Notes: a model not told the origin generated them from the letters alone. Positions 6,903-15,604 are shown, numbered from the stretch's first letter. The stretch is 20,606 nucleotides of DNA from a bacterium UBP11_UBA4055 (GCA_002382735.1 DFZN01000037.1:1-20606), one strand, 5' to 3'. Program-made: numbers and translations.

Positions 6903-8594
6903 TTAGTGTTTGAAATGTCTGTTCCCCGCGAATATCATCGCGATTCCGAGCTCGTCGCAGGCATATATCGAGTCTGTGTCGTTCTGGGACCCGCCCGGCT
7001 GTATTATGAATCTTATACCGTATGAAGCCGCTGTTCTGACAGTGTCGTCGAAAGGGAAGAAAGCGTCGCTGGCAAGAACTGTGTCCTCAGAAATTACCTT
7101 TCTGAAATACTCTTCGAACGGTATCGTGACACCGAGTGTCCTGTGCTCGTACTCAAGGTTCTCCCTTGCTTTGGTAACCGCGAGCTTTCTTAACGAATCA
7201 ACCCTGTTGGGCTGTCCGGCTCCCATACCGAGCACCTGATAACCGGCAGAAGTCCTTCTGCACAGAACGATCGCGTTCGATTTTGTATGCTTGCAGCATT
7301 TGTAGGAAAATTCAGCAAGTTTCTTCATCTCATCGCCGAACTGAGCTTTTGTAACGGTATCAAGTCTGGAGAATAGTTCATTGTCGGCAGTCTGGTAAAG
7401 ATATCCGCCGTCTATTCTCTTAAGATTGAAATCTTTTGCCTTTCTCGACGCATCAAGGTCTATTTTAAGCACACGCACATTCTCAAAATTCTTCTTTTTC
7501 GTTATATATTCGAGGGCTTCAGCGGAGAATGACGGCGCAATTATGACCTCGATGAATTTTCTTTTTATTTCGGACTCGATCAGCTTATCGTTCTCGACTG
7601 TGAAGGAAAGGTGCTTAACCTCGTCCCCGCGGAAGAACCTGAGTGTATCCATATCGAATTCCCTGTTGAAAGCTACAACAGAGCCCATGGCCGAGATCGG
7701 GTCCGAGAACCACGCTTTCTCGATCGCGTCCCTCAGGTTCCTTCCGGTAGCGGCGCCGCACGGGTTCATGTGCTTGATCACAACAGCCGCCGGTTCGTCG
7801 AACTCCAGCACTGTGTCGAGCGCGGCCTGGGCATCCATATAATTGTTGTAGGACATCTCTTTGCCGTTGACCATTTCCGCGTTGGCCAGAGTACCTCTTG
7901 ATACTCCGTCGGGGAACAGGATACCTTTCTGGTGCGGGTTCTCGCCATACCTCAATATCCGTCCGTTCTCCAGAACTACGGTCTTTTTAACCTTTTTTGC
8001 CAGGGTTCTTTCAAGATATTCCGATATCGCTCCGTCATACTTCCCTGTTTTCGCGAAGACTTTTCTTGCAAGTTCCTGCCTGAATTCAAGAGATGTTCCT
8101 CCAAGTCTGTCGTATTCCTCAACGAACTTAGCGTAATCAGCGGGGTCGGTAATCACAGTGACATATTTGTAATTCTTCGCCGCACTTCTGATCATCGCCG
8201 GTCCGCCTATATCGATATTCTCGATAGCCTCTTCAGGCTCGACATCAGGCTTAGCTACGGTTTTTTCGAACGGATAAAGGTTCACCACGAGAAGGTCTAT
8301 CATTTCCACGCCGTTCGCAAGAGCCTGCTTCATATGCTCAGGATTATCTCTGACGGCCAGTATCCCGCCGTGAACTTTAGGGTTCAAGGTCTTTATCCTT
8401 CCGTCCATCATCTCGGGAAAATCCGTAAGTTCGGTTATCTCTTTTACCGAAATTCCTTTCTCTCTTAGAAGTTTGAAAGTTCCGCCGGTTGAAAAGATCT
8501 CCACACCCTTTCCCTCAAGGTATCGTGCAAGATCAGAGGCTCCCGATTTATCCGACAGCGATAATATCGCTCTTTTTATTTCTATAGTGCTCAT
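6903..8594 (-). CDS. purH: Bifunctional AICAR formyltransferase / IMP cyclohydrolase
   Basis: This 563-residue enzyme catalyses the last two steps of IMP synthesis: formylation of AICAR with 10-formyl-THF, then ring closure. The N-terminal MGS-like cyclohydrolase domain (about 1-200) shows LSLSDKSG, STGGT and the MMDGRIKTLNPKVHGG motif. The AICARFT domain follows with RYGENPHQKG and catalytic K274-H275 in VVIKHMNPCGAA. The C-terminus has SDAFFPFDDT, QPGGSQND and the typical GNRHFKH end. It is moderately longer than E. coli PurH (529). It starts immediately after the purN stop with no gap. The pairing with purN places two folate-dependent formyl transfers in one transcript. Confidence 0.97.
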   Translation of the reverse strand: MSTIEIKRAILSLSDKSGASDLARYLEGKGVEIFSTGGTFKLLREKGISVKEITELTDFPEMMDGRIKTLNPKVHGGILAVRDNPEHMKQALANGVEMIDLLVVNLYPFEKTVAKPDVEPEEAIENIDIGGPAMIRSAAKNYKYVTVITDPADYAKFVEEYDRLGGTSLEFRQELARKVFAKTGKYDGAISEYLERTLAKKVKKTVVLENGRILRYGENPHQKGILFPDGVSRGTLANAEMVNGKEMSYNNYMDAQAALDTVLEFDEPAAVVIKHMNPCGAATGRNLRDAIEKAWFSDPISAMGSVVAFNREFDMDTLRFFRGDEVKHLSFTVENDKLIESEIKRKFIEVIIAPSFSAEALEYITKKKNFENVRVLKIDLDASRKAKDFNLKRIDGGYLYQTADNELFSRLDTVTKAQFGDEMKKLAEFSYKCCKHTKSNAIVLCRRTSAGYQVLGMGAGQPNRVDSLRKLAVTKARENLEYEHRTLGVTIPFEEYFRKVISEDTVLASDAFFPFDDTVRTAASYGIRFIIQPGGSQNDTDSIYACDELGIAMIFAGNRHFKH

Positions 8595-9179
8595 CTATTC
8601 CCTTTCCTCAAGTAATTTTATTGCTTCGGGGTAAATTATATGCTCTATATCAAGCACTTTCTTCTGCAGAGTTTCGGGAGTTTCGCCTTCATTCAGCCTG
8701 ATCTTTCTCTGAATGAGTATCTCGCCGTGATCGTATTTGTTATCTACGAAATGTACTGTCGGGCCTGAAAATTTCTCGCCTGCCGCGACTACCGCTCTGT
8801 GAACCGCAATTCCGTGCATTCCCTTTCCGCCGAACTTCGGGAGCAGCGCGGGGTGAATATTCAGTATCCGGCCTTTATATTTATCGACTATTTCGGGCGG
8901 AAGTTTTTTCAGAAATCCCGCAAGGATTATAAGGTCGATACCGTGTTTTTCAAGAAGTCTCATCTGGACATCGAGAAACTCCTTTCTCGTCATCAGCTCT
9001 CTGGACACTACGGCGGTCTCAATACCCAGTTCTTTCGGGTGGCCGAGGCCTGAGACCTCTTTGTTAGCTATTACCAGCCGGACTTTTGATGAAATATAAC
9101 CACTCAGACTGCTGTCTGTCACTGCTCTCAGGTTGCTTCCCGAGCCTGAAATGTATGCGGCGATGTTGAAGCTTTTCAT
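8595..9179 (-). CDS. purN: Phosphoribosylglycinamide formyltransferase (GAR transformylase)
   Basis: This 194-residue protein is a little shorter than E. coli PurN (212). It transfers the formyl group of 10-formyl-THF to GAR, the third step of purine synthesis. The substrate phosphate loop SGSGSNLRAV lies at 11-20, LAGFLKKLP at about 87-94, and the catalytic residues Asn107 and His109 sit in NIHPALLPKF. The catalytic Asp is at 150 in VDNKYDHGEIL. All three catalytic residues are present, so it should be active. The gene abuts the acyl-CoA dehydrogenase stop and the purH start without intergenic bases, so translation is probably coupled. Confidence 0.96.
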   Translation of the reverse strand: MKSFNIAAYISGSGSNLRAVTDSSLSGYISSKVRLVIANKEVSGLGHPKELGIETAVVSRELMTRKEFLDVQMRLLEKHGIDLIILAGFLKKLPPEIVDKYKGRILNIHPALLPKFGGKGMHGIAVHRAVVAAGEKFSGPTVHFVDNKYDHGEILIQRKIRLNEGETPETLQKKVLDIEHIIYPEAIKLLEERE

Positions 9180-10925
9180 CTACAGCTTTGTAAGCTCCTT
9201 GTAATTGTTCAGAAAATCCGGTTCGATCTCCTTTATGACAAGCATCCTGTCGGTGTTCTCTGCTTTTGCCTTTTTTATGAATACTTCAGATATGAGCCTG
9301 AACTTCTGATCTCTGTCAGCATCGAGCAGAAGAAGATGACCCATGATTATGTTGCCGGCCATTTCCACCAGCCTTCTTGCATGGAAATCCAGATACTCCT
9401 GATCCTTGAAGCTTTCCACATATTTTATGGCGGACAGATATTCCTTTTTCATCGATTTAAGTTCTTTGAGCATGAACTCAAGATCATAAGATATCTTTAT
9501 TGAAGCGTATTCTTCCATCATTTCGGAAAAAAGGCCGCTCGTCACACCCTTGATCGCCGCTATGACCTGAAGCTGAGTAGTTCCTTCGTAGATCGAAGTG
9601 ATGCGGGCGTCCCTGTAAAGTCTCTCTACAGGGAAGTCCTTAGTGAACCCTGTTCCGCCGTGGATCTGGATGGCATCGTATGTTATCCTGTTCGCCGCCT
9701 CAGAAGACAGACCCTTGATGAGAGGCGTATAGAAATCAGCTCTTCTCTTGAACTGCCTTAGCTCGTTTTTTTCTTCGGGCGTCAGGCTCCGTTCGTGCTC
9801 AATCTCTTCGAGCGTTTTATATACATCCACGAACCTCGAAGTCTCATAATACAGTGTTCTGAGAGCTGCTGTCTTGACCTTCATGTCCGTAAGTATCTCA
9901 AAAACGGGCGGGAACTGGTTTATGATCTTGCCGAACTGAGCCCTTTCCTGAGCGTATTTTAAAGATTCCCTGTATGCGGCTTCGCAGATGCCGATCGCCT
10001 GCCCGCTCACGCCGAGCCTTGCTCCGTTCATGAGGGACATAACATATTTTATAAGTCCGAATTTTCTTTTTCCGATCAGGACGGCCGGAGAATTCTTGAA
10101 CACCATTTCGCAGGTCGGTGATCCGTGGATGCCCATCTTGTTCTCGATCCGCCTGATCTGTACAGTGTCGTCCCTCTCATAAAGGAGCATGGAAAGACCC
10201 CTGCCGTCTTTAGTTCCCTCTTCCGTTCTTGCGAGAACGAGAGAAAGCTCGGCGTTGCCGTTCGTGATGAACCTTTTTACGCCGTTCAGTCTCCATAACC
10301 CGGTGCTCTCCTCGAAGTGCGCTTTGAGCTGGACAGCCTGCAGATCTGAACCGGCGTCAGGCTCGGTGAGTATCATCGCGCCTGTGGCCTCTCCTGATGC
10401 GAACTGAGGTATATATTTTGCCTTAATATCATCGTCACCGAACTCTCTGACCGTTTCACCGATGTCCTGGAGGCCGAAAAGGTTCATTAAACTGGCATCG
10501 CCTCGTGAGACCATCTCGATCATCATGCTGTAAACTGTTGTCGGGAAATTGAGACCGCCGTATTTTCTGGGCTGGGTCACTCCGGTGAGTCTGGCCTGTT
10601 TAAGGGCGTTAAGGTTCCTAACAGTGCCTTCGGCATAGTGCACCCGGTTGTTCTCCAGCCTGGCGCCTTCTAGGTCAACGCTCTCCGCGTTAGGAGCTAT
10701 GACATCGCCGGCTATATCACCGACTATCTCAAGCACAGAATCATAGCTGTCGATCGCGTCTTCGAAATTAGACGGTTTGTACTCGTTGGGATCTATCTTG
10801 TCTTTACCGTAGTATTCTTTCTCGTCGATTTTAAAGTTCCTTTCCTTAAGCGCGACGATCCTCTTCATCAAAGGGTTATTGAGATGGAATTGCAAATCGC
10901 TGTTGTCTCTGTAAAAATTCGTCAT
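9180..10925 (-). CDS. Acyl-CoA dehydrogenase, long form with C-terminal extension
   Basis: This 581-residue FAD enzyme should oxidise an acyl-CoA to its 2-enoyl-CoA and pass electrons to the ETF encoded just upstream. ACAD signature 1 is AMILTEPDAGSDL. The second signature is IHGGTGFTKDFPVERLYRDARI, and the probable catalytic base is Glu447 in IYEGTTQLQ. About 120 residues follow the ACAD core; together with the long N-terminal segment this recalls ACADs of about 580-600 residues (VLCAD- or FadE-like) rather than the 380-residue short/medium-chain type. Chain-length preference cannot be read from the sequence. The ATG overlaps the etfA stop by 4 bp (10922-10925). The next gene in the operon is purN, which is metabolically unrelated. 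Confidence 0.93.
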   Translation of the reverse strand: MTNFYRDNSDLQFHLNNPLMKRIVALKERNFKIDEKEYYGKDKIDPNEYKPSNFEDAIDSYDSVLEIVGDIAGDVIAPNAESVDLEGARLENNRVHYAEGTVRNLNALKQARLTGVTQPRKYGGLNFPTTVYSMMIEMVSRGDASLMNLFGLQDIGETVREFGDDDIKAKYIPQFASGEATGAMILTEPDAGSDLQAVQLKAHFEESTGLWRLNGVKRFITNGNAELSLVLARTEEGTKDGRGLSMLLYERDDTVQIRRIENKMGIHGSPTCEMVFKNSPAVLIGKRKFGLIKYVMSLMNGARLGVSGQAIGICEAAYRESLKYAQERAQFGKIINQFPPVFEILTDMKVKTAALRTLYYETSRFVDVYKTLEEIEHERSLTPEEKNELRQFKRRADFYTPLIKGLSSEAANRITYDAIQIHGGTGFTKDFPVERLYRDARITSIYEGTTQLQVIAAIKGVTSGLFSEMMEEYASIKISYDLEFMLKELKSMKKEYLSAIKYVESFKDQEYLDFHARRLVEMAGNIIMGHLLLLDADRDQKFRLISEVFIKKAKAENTDRMLVIKEIEPDFLNNYKELTKL

Positions 10926-11941
10926 TTCGACTGCTCCTTATAATGCTTGATCATTTTAGGGATTACGGAATGAAGATCGCCTATTATCGCGACATCGGCT
11001 ATTGAATTGATGGGTGCTTCCGGATCTGTATTGATCGAGATGATCTGCGCTGACCCGTCCATTCCGGCCCTGTGCTGGATCGCTCCGGATATTCCGCACG
11101 CAATATACAGCTTCGGCCTGACCGTGATTCCCGTCTGACCGACCTGTCTGGCGTGCTCCGCGAAGCCGGCATCCACAGCGGCTCTCGAGGCCCCGACCTC
11201 TCCGCCGACCACTTTGGCGAGTTCGTGCAGAAGGTCGAACCCTTCTTTTGAACCGACTCCGAATCCGCCGGCCACGATCACCTGGGCAGCTCCAAGGTTT
11301 ATCTTGCGGGCTTCTATGTGCCTTTCGATTATCTTTACCGCCGTTCCGACGCTGTTCAATATCTGTGAAGTGTCTATCTTAACTGTTTCGCTCTTGTGCG
11401 ATTTTGCTGCAGGCTCTTTTTTCATTACGCCTTCTCTCACCGTCGCCATCTGAGGTCTCGTCTCGGGATTCACGATCGTCGCAATAATGTTGCCTCCGAA
11501 AGCCGGTCTTATCTGGTACAGGAGGTTTTTGTATTCCGTCCCTGTTTTCTGGTCTATATAATCGCCGATTACGAGGTCTGTACAGTCTGCGGTAAGTCCG
11601 CATTTTAAAGATGAAGCGATCCTCGGCGCAAGGTCGCGCCCGACTGAAGTGGCTCCGACAAGCACTATCTGCGGTTTATGCTCTCTGATTATATGTTCAA
11701 ATACGGCGGAATGCGGGATCGTTGTGTAAGGTTCCAGCCTTTTGTCCTCCGCTTTGAAAATTATATCCGCTCCGAACGGGCTTAACTGTTCTTCGATCCC
11801 TTTCAGGTCTTTTCCCAGTACTGCCGCTTCGACACTGCATCCGAGCTCTTTTGCCAGCTTAACGCTTTTCGAAATAAGCTCAATGCTGACATCGGCAACT
11901 TTTCCGTCCTCTGTTTCGCAATATACACAAATATTGTTCAC
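10922..11941 (-). CDS. etfA: Electron transfer flavoprotein alpha subunit
   Basis: This 339-residue protein binds the FAD that exchanges electrons with acyl-CoA dehydrogenase. The C-terminal FAD domain shows GVGSKEGFDLLHELA, GQTGITVRPKLYIACGISGAIQH and the INTDPEAPI loop, all family hallmarks. The N-terminal half has the ETF alpha/beta fold with VGATSVGRDLAPRIA. The start is GTG at 11941, 3 bp after the etfB stop; it gives an N-terminus (MNNICVYCE) that begins directly in the first beta strand. It forms a heterodimer with EtfB. Confidence 0.96.
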   Translation of the reverse strand: MNNICVYCETEDGKVADVSIELISKSVKLAKELGCSVEAAVLGKDLKGIEEQLSPFGADIIFKAEDKRLEPYTTIPHSAVFEHIIREHKPQIVLVGATSVGRDLAPRIASSLKCGLTADCTDLVIGDYIDQKTGTEYKNLLYQIRPAFGGNIIATIVNPETRPQMATVREGVMKKEPAAKSHKSETVKIDTSQILNSVGTAVKIIERHIEARKINLGAAQVIVAGGFGVGSKEGFDLLHELAKVVGGEVGASRAAVDAGFAEHARQVGQTGITVRPKLYIACGISGAIQHRAGMDGSAQIISINTDPEAPINSIADVAIIGDLHSVIPKMIKHYKEQSK

Positions 11942-11944
11942 TTT

Positions 11945-12820
11945 CTACCCCAGTGTATGATTAGTGATTAATTCTGTCATAAAGTTTTTGATCTCCACTT
12001 CAGAGTCCTTAAGCACTTTCGCATCTTTTGCCTGAAGGATAACATTCTCGATCTTTTTCACTTTAGTGGGAGATCCGGCAAGTCCGATCTTGCATTCTTC
12101 GCAGGAAAGGTCGTCAAGGCTGAGTTCCTCAATATTAAGATAGGGTTTGTTCCTGATTGACTGATTAGTATAATCGTCATTTATTGTCTGAAGCTCGGTA
12201 GGTGTTTTGGCGTGTTTATATTTCATCAGCAGTTTGGCGTTCTTGGGCCTGCATGGTGCTGCTGATCCGTGGACCGTGACAAGTGCGGGAAGAGTACTTT
12301 CGACAACTTCGACACCTCTTTCCAGCCTTCTTTTTACCGTGATCTTACCTTTTTCAACCGAGAGTATCTCTTCAGCGTATGTGATCTGAGGTATGTTGAG
12401 TTTCTCGGCAGTTTGAGGTCCCACCTGAGCCGTGTCGCCGTCAATAGCCTGTCTGCCTGAAATGATCAGGTCATAATTACCTATTTTTTCAACAGCCTTG
12501 GAGATCACATACGAGGTCGCAAGAGTATCTGCTCCGGCAAATCTTTTGTCAGTGATAAGATAGCCTCTGTCGGCGTCCCTGTACATGCTTTCCCGTATAA
12601 TATCTGCCGCTCTCGGCGGACCCATAGTGAGTATTATAACTTCGGCGTCTGTCAGACCGTCTTTTATCCGCAGAGCCTGTTCAAGGGCATTAAGATCCTC
12701 TGGGTTAAATATAGCCGGCAGCGCAGCGCGGTTGACCGTCCCGTCGGATTTCATCGCGTCTTCTTTAACATTCCTTGTATCCGGAACCTGTTTGGCAAGC
12801 ACAATGATCCTGAAAGCCAT
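11945..12820 (-). CDS. etfB: Electron transfer flavoprotein beta subunit
   Basis: This 291-residue protein is longer than the 250-260 residues of mitochondrial or proteobacterial EtfB. It opens with IIVLAKQVPDT and carries GADTLATSYVISKAVEK. The motif GRQAIDGDTAQVGP (residues 122-135) resembles EtfB of anaerobes with Bcd- or Fix-type partners more than the aerobic GKQAIDDD form. Whether its second nucleotide is AMP or FAD (bifurcating type) cannot be settled by eye. It is the first gene of the leftward nine-gene unit. The ATG follows a strong GGAGG (12825-12829), and a promoter lies about 65 bp upstream. Confidence 0.95.
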   Translation of the reverse strand: MAFRIIVLAKQVPDTRNVKEDAMKSDGTVNRAALPAIFNPEDLNALEQALRIKDGLTDAEVIILTMGPPRAADIIRESMYRDADRGYLITDKRFAGADTLATSYVISKAVEKIGNYDLIISGRQAIDGDTAQVGPQTAEKLNIPQITYAEEILSVEKGKITVKRRLERGVEVVESTLPALVTVHGSAAPCRPKNAKLLMKYKHAKTPTELQTINDDYTNQSIRNKPYLNIEELSLDDLSCEECKIGLAGSPTKVKKIENVILQAKDAKVLKDSEVEIKNFMTELITNHTLG

Positions 12821-12886
12821 TTTTCCTCCGTATAGTTATCATTACCTTAAACCTTACCTTTATTGTTCTTTATCAAAATACCACAG

Positions 12887-12915
12887 AATATATTAAAACC
12901 GTTCGATTTTGGCAA
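12887..12915 (-). promoter_or_regulatory. etfB operon promoter
   Basis: On the minus strand TTGCCA (12915-12910) and TATATT (12892-12887) are separated by 17 bp. The predicted start near 12880 gives a leader of about 60 nt. This is the only promoter-like pair I found for the nine-gene unit. Its -35 and first spacer bases are identical to those of the M23 peptidase promoter. Confidence 0.72.
12902..12915 (-). repeat. Copy 1 of a 14-bp element shared by two promoters
   Basis: TTGCCAAAATCGAA on the minus strand covers the -35 box and the first 8 spacer bases of the etfB promoter. The exact same 14 bases occupy the same place in the M23 peptidase promoter (18891-18904). It could be a regulator site overlapping the -35, a promoter subclass feature, or chance. 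Confidence 0.5.
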
Positions 12916-12945
12916 CTTAAAACTGTATTTTAAAAAATATGTTGA

Positions 12946-12974
12946 TTGACAAAATGGCAGTGATTTTATATCTT
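12946..12974 (+). promoter_or_regulatory. Phosphohexomutase operon promoter
   Basis: TTGACA (12946-12951) and TATCTT (12969-12974) have a 17-bp spacer. The predicted start near 12981 leaves a leader of about 30 nt containing the GAGG ribosome site (13003-13006). It lies back to back with the etfB promoter, with 30 bp between the two -35 boxes, so one regulator could affect both. Confidence 0.7.
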
Positions 12975-13011
12975 GCACAATAATTGGCGATAACGGATAA
13001 ATGAGGGTTTT

Positions 13012-14361
13012 ATGTCTGAACTTATGGTGAGCGTTGCCGGTATCAGAGGGATAGTCGGGGAAAGCCTGACACCGAATGTGATCCTGAGATACATCAGCGC
13101 ATTTTCAAGACTTATTGGAGACGGAGCGATCGTTGTGGGAAGAGACTCCCGTCTTTCAGGCAAGGCTATATCAGACCTCGTCTGTTCTGCGCTTAACATG
13201 TGCGGAAGGGATGTGATGGATATAGATATTTCCACAACTCCGACCGTTGCTCTGGCCATCGAACTTTATAAGGCTGCAGGCGGAATAGCTATAACTGCAA
13301 GCCATAATCCTGCCGAATGGAATGCTCTGAAATTCATGAATAAAGATACTCTTTTTCTCGACAGCGAAGAGGGAGAAAAACTGCATTACATTCTGACGGA
13401 GAACAGGTTTATATATGCAGGGTACGACAGGATCGGCTCAACTTCTTCGGACAAAGAAGAAGCCAGAAAGCACCACATTCAGAAGATACTCGATATTCCC
13501 TACATCAGCAGGTCAGAGATAAGGAAGCGTAATTTCAAGGTCGCATTAGACTGCGTCAACGGCGCTGGAGGCGTGATCCTTCCTGCCCTGCTTCATGACT
13601 TCGGCTGTTCTGTCACCAAGATAAATTGCGAGCCGACCGGAATATTCGCGCACGGCGCGGAACCGCTGCCTGAAAATCTGGAAGAGATATGCGGTGTTGT
13701 CAAAGGAGGTAATTATGATATCGGAATGGTTGTTGATCCCGATTCAGACAGGCTTGCTCTCATAAGCGAGAACGGAGTTCCGCTGGGTGAGGAATACACG
13801 CTTGCGATGGTTACCGATCTTGTACTTTCGAAAGTCAGATCGGATATAGCTGTGAATGTGTCAACATCAAGAGCGACGGAAGATGTGGCTTCAAGATACG
13901 GCTCAAAAACATACAGGACAAAGGTCGGAGAAATAAATGTTTCGAAGCTGATGCTTGAAAAAGGGCTCATTATTGGCGGAGAGGGCAACGGAGGCGTGAT
14001 CCTTCCAGAGATACATCCGGGCAGGGACGCTCTTGTCGGAGCTGCTTTAATACTTCAGTATCTTACTGAAAAGAATAAATTCGTTTCAGATATTGTTTCC
14101 GAACTGCCGGAGTATCACATTGTAAAAGATAAAGTGAATGTAGAACGATTGGATTTCGAGGAAAGATCAAGATATATACTTCAAAACACCCCCGAAAAGG
14201 ATACTGACCTTACCGACGGGATAAAAATCAACGGGGATTTTTCATGGGTGCAGATGAGAAAGTCAAACACAGAACCGATCGTAAGGATCTTCGCCGAGGC
14301 AAGAACAAAGGAAGAGGCGACGGAACTTGTCGATAAGTACAGGAGAATAATCTGTGATTAG
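13012..14361 (+). CDS. Phosphohexomutase (phosphomannomutase / phosphoglucosamine mutase family)
   Basis: This 449-residue alpha-D-phosphohexomutase interconverts 1- and 6-phosphosugars. The active-site phosphoserine is Ser97 in TASHNP. The metal loop is D242-P-D244-S-D246-R (VDPDSDRL). The sugar-binding loop is GGEGNGGVI, and the C-terminal phosphate-binding loop is RKSNTEPIVRI (416-426). The N-terminus SVAGIRGIVGESLTP fits proteins often labelled GlmM in FCB genomes and archaea, while the SNTEP loop is closer to PMM/PGM than to the SGTEP of classical bacterial GlmM. The exact substrate (mannose, glucose or glucosamine phosphate) is therefore open. It heads an operon with a GWxTD protein, an MBL hydrolase and lpxB, so an envelope-sugar role is likely. 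The start ATG has GAGG 6 nt upstream. Confidence 0.9.
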   Translation: MSELMVSVAGIRGIVGESLTPNVILRYISAFSRLIGDGAIVVGRDSRLSGKAISDLVCSALNMCGRDVMDIDISTTPTVALAIELYKAAGGIAITASHNPAEWNALKFMNKDTLFLDSEEGEKLHYILTENRFIYAGYDRIGSTSSDKEEARKHHIQKILDIPYISRSEIRKRNFKVALDCVNGAGGVILPALLHDFGCSVTKINCEPTGIFAHGAEPLPENLEEICGVVKGGNYDIGMVVDPDSDRLALISENGVPLGEEYTLAMVTDLVLSKVRSDIAVNVSTSRATEDVASRYGSKTYRTKVGEINVSKLMLEKGLIIGGEGNGGVILPEIHPGRDALVGAALILQYLTEKNKFVSDIVSELPEYHIVKDKVNVERLDFEERSRYILQNTPEKDTDLTDGIKINGDFSWVQMRKSNTEPIVRIFAEARTKEEATELVDKYRRIICD

Positions 14362-15604
14362 AACAATCGTCCTAATAATATTATGTGTTCTGCCGCTGAA
14401 TTCTATACTTCAATGTCAGGGCAGGCCGGATTTGTTTGATGAAGCCGGAGTAAAAGGACTTCCCGTTTTCAGGTACAACATATTCAGATCTCTAACGAAA
14501 ACGGAAAACGATTTCATTCTGAACATACACGCAGAGATCCCGAATGAGAGGCTTCAGTTCAGGAAAAAAGATTCGGTCTATGAGGCTTCATACACAGTCG
14601 CCTCAGCAGTTTTCCGTGGTGACGATACAGGCGGCATACCGCTTTTTCAGAAAACAGAGATCAGAGATATCTCAGTGGCGGAATACAAGCAGACCCAGTC
14701 ACCTAGATCTGAATATCACCACAATTTCAAATTTACTGCAGAACCGGGAGAATACACTGTCGTTCTTACAATGCGGGACGAAAACACAAAGAAAAAGCAC
14801 ATTGTGAAAAAACAGCTCGAGTTTCCGAAATCTTCGGATATAGTAGTTTCCGACATAAGGATGGTGTTCTGGACGGACGATAATGATTTTGAAAATACCT
14901 ACAGTGATCTTATAAACAATGTTGTTGAAAAAGAAAATGACTTCACCGGTGCTCTTTTTGAAATGTTCACATCAAAAAAAATCACCGATTTCGAATTGAG
15001 ATACAGGATACTGAACTCATCAGGAACAGTAGTTTACGATGACAAATTCGAAGGCAAAATAAAGGACAGACTTCAACTCCAGGTGCTTAAGATACCTCTG
15101 GAAAACCTTCTCGCAGGGAACTACAGGATAGAAATGGATCTTATTATTGGCAGAAAAAAGTTTATCAGAGATACTGTCTTTTATCTCAGATGGGGTGACC
15201 TTTCTTTAAATGTTTCTGATATTGATTCAGCTCTTGAACAGATGCTTTATATAGCTGAGTATGACTCAATGAAGAATGTTTTTAAAATGCCTGAAGAAGA
15301 AAAGAAAGTATGGTTCAAGGATTACTGGAACGGTCTTGAAACATCGTTAAATCTGAAATCCAATTCGCTGATGGAAGAATATTTCAGGCGTGTGGCTTAT
15401 GCCAATCTACATTATTCAGTACCTCAAAAGGAAGGCTGGAAGACCGATATGGGAAAAGTTCTGTGCATGATGGGCGATCCCGATGAAATACAGTCATATC
15501 CTTTCGCCAAGAACCAGAAACCTTATGAAGTGTGGATATATTATGACCTCAATGTCCAGTATATTTTTGATTATGTGGGCGGAGAGCACAGGCTCAGGAA
15601 GTGA
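14354..15604 (+). CDS. GWxTD domain-containing exported protein, function unknown
   Basis: This 416-residue protein has a hydrophobic N-terminus (about 3-18, ending near LPLNSILQC) that looks like a Sec signal. A C-terminal domain contains the namesake GWKTD at 361-365, followed by MGKVLCMMGDPDEI, EVWIYYD and a terminal FDYVGG strand. GWxTD proteins occur mainly in FCB-group bacteria, and I know of no established biochemical role. The middle looks beta-rich. The start is GTG at 14354, overlapping the mutase stop by 8 bp, with AGGAG at 14341-14345 inside the mutase gene; this supports the GTG and coupling. Its place between an envelope-sugar mutase and lpxB hints at an envelope or secretion role, but that is inference. 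Confidence 0.85.
   Translation: MIRTIVLIILCVLPLNSILQCQGRPDLFDEAGVKGLPVFRYNIFRSLTKTENDFILNIHAEIPNERLQFRKKDSVYEASYTVASAVFRGDDTGGIPLFQKTEIRDISVAEYKQTQSPRSEYHHNFKFTAEPGEYTVVLTMRDENTKKKHIVKKQLEFPKSSDIVVSDIRMVFWTDDNDFENTYSDLINNVVEKENDFTGALFEMFTSKKITDFELRYRILNSSGTVVYDDKFEGKIKDRLQLQVLKIPLENLLAGNYRIEMDLIIGRKKFIRDTVFYLRWGDLSLNVSDIDSALEQMLYIAEYDSMKNVFKMPEEEKKVWFKDYWNGLETSLNLKSNSLMEEYFRRVAYANLHYSVPQKEGWKTDMGKVLCMMGDPDEIQSYPFAKNQKPYEVWIYYDLNVQYIFDYVGGEHRLRK

Noticed and set aside
7932..8468. A 178-codon open frame on the plus strand
   Set aside because: It lies fully antisense to purH, which has intact catalytic motifs. The translation is low-complexity in pattern and matches no family I recognise.
12966..13259. 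A 97-codon minus-strand frame at the divergent etfB/mutase region
   Set aside because: It is antisense to the phosphohexomutase start, and its predicted product has no recognisable features.
14354..15604. GWxTD protein as a lipoprotein
   Set aside because: A Cys sits near the end of the signal region (ILQC), but the preceding residues do not fit the lipobox well, so an ordinary Sec signal is preferred.
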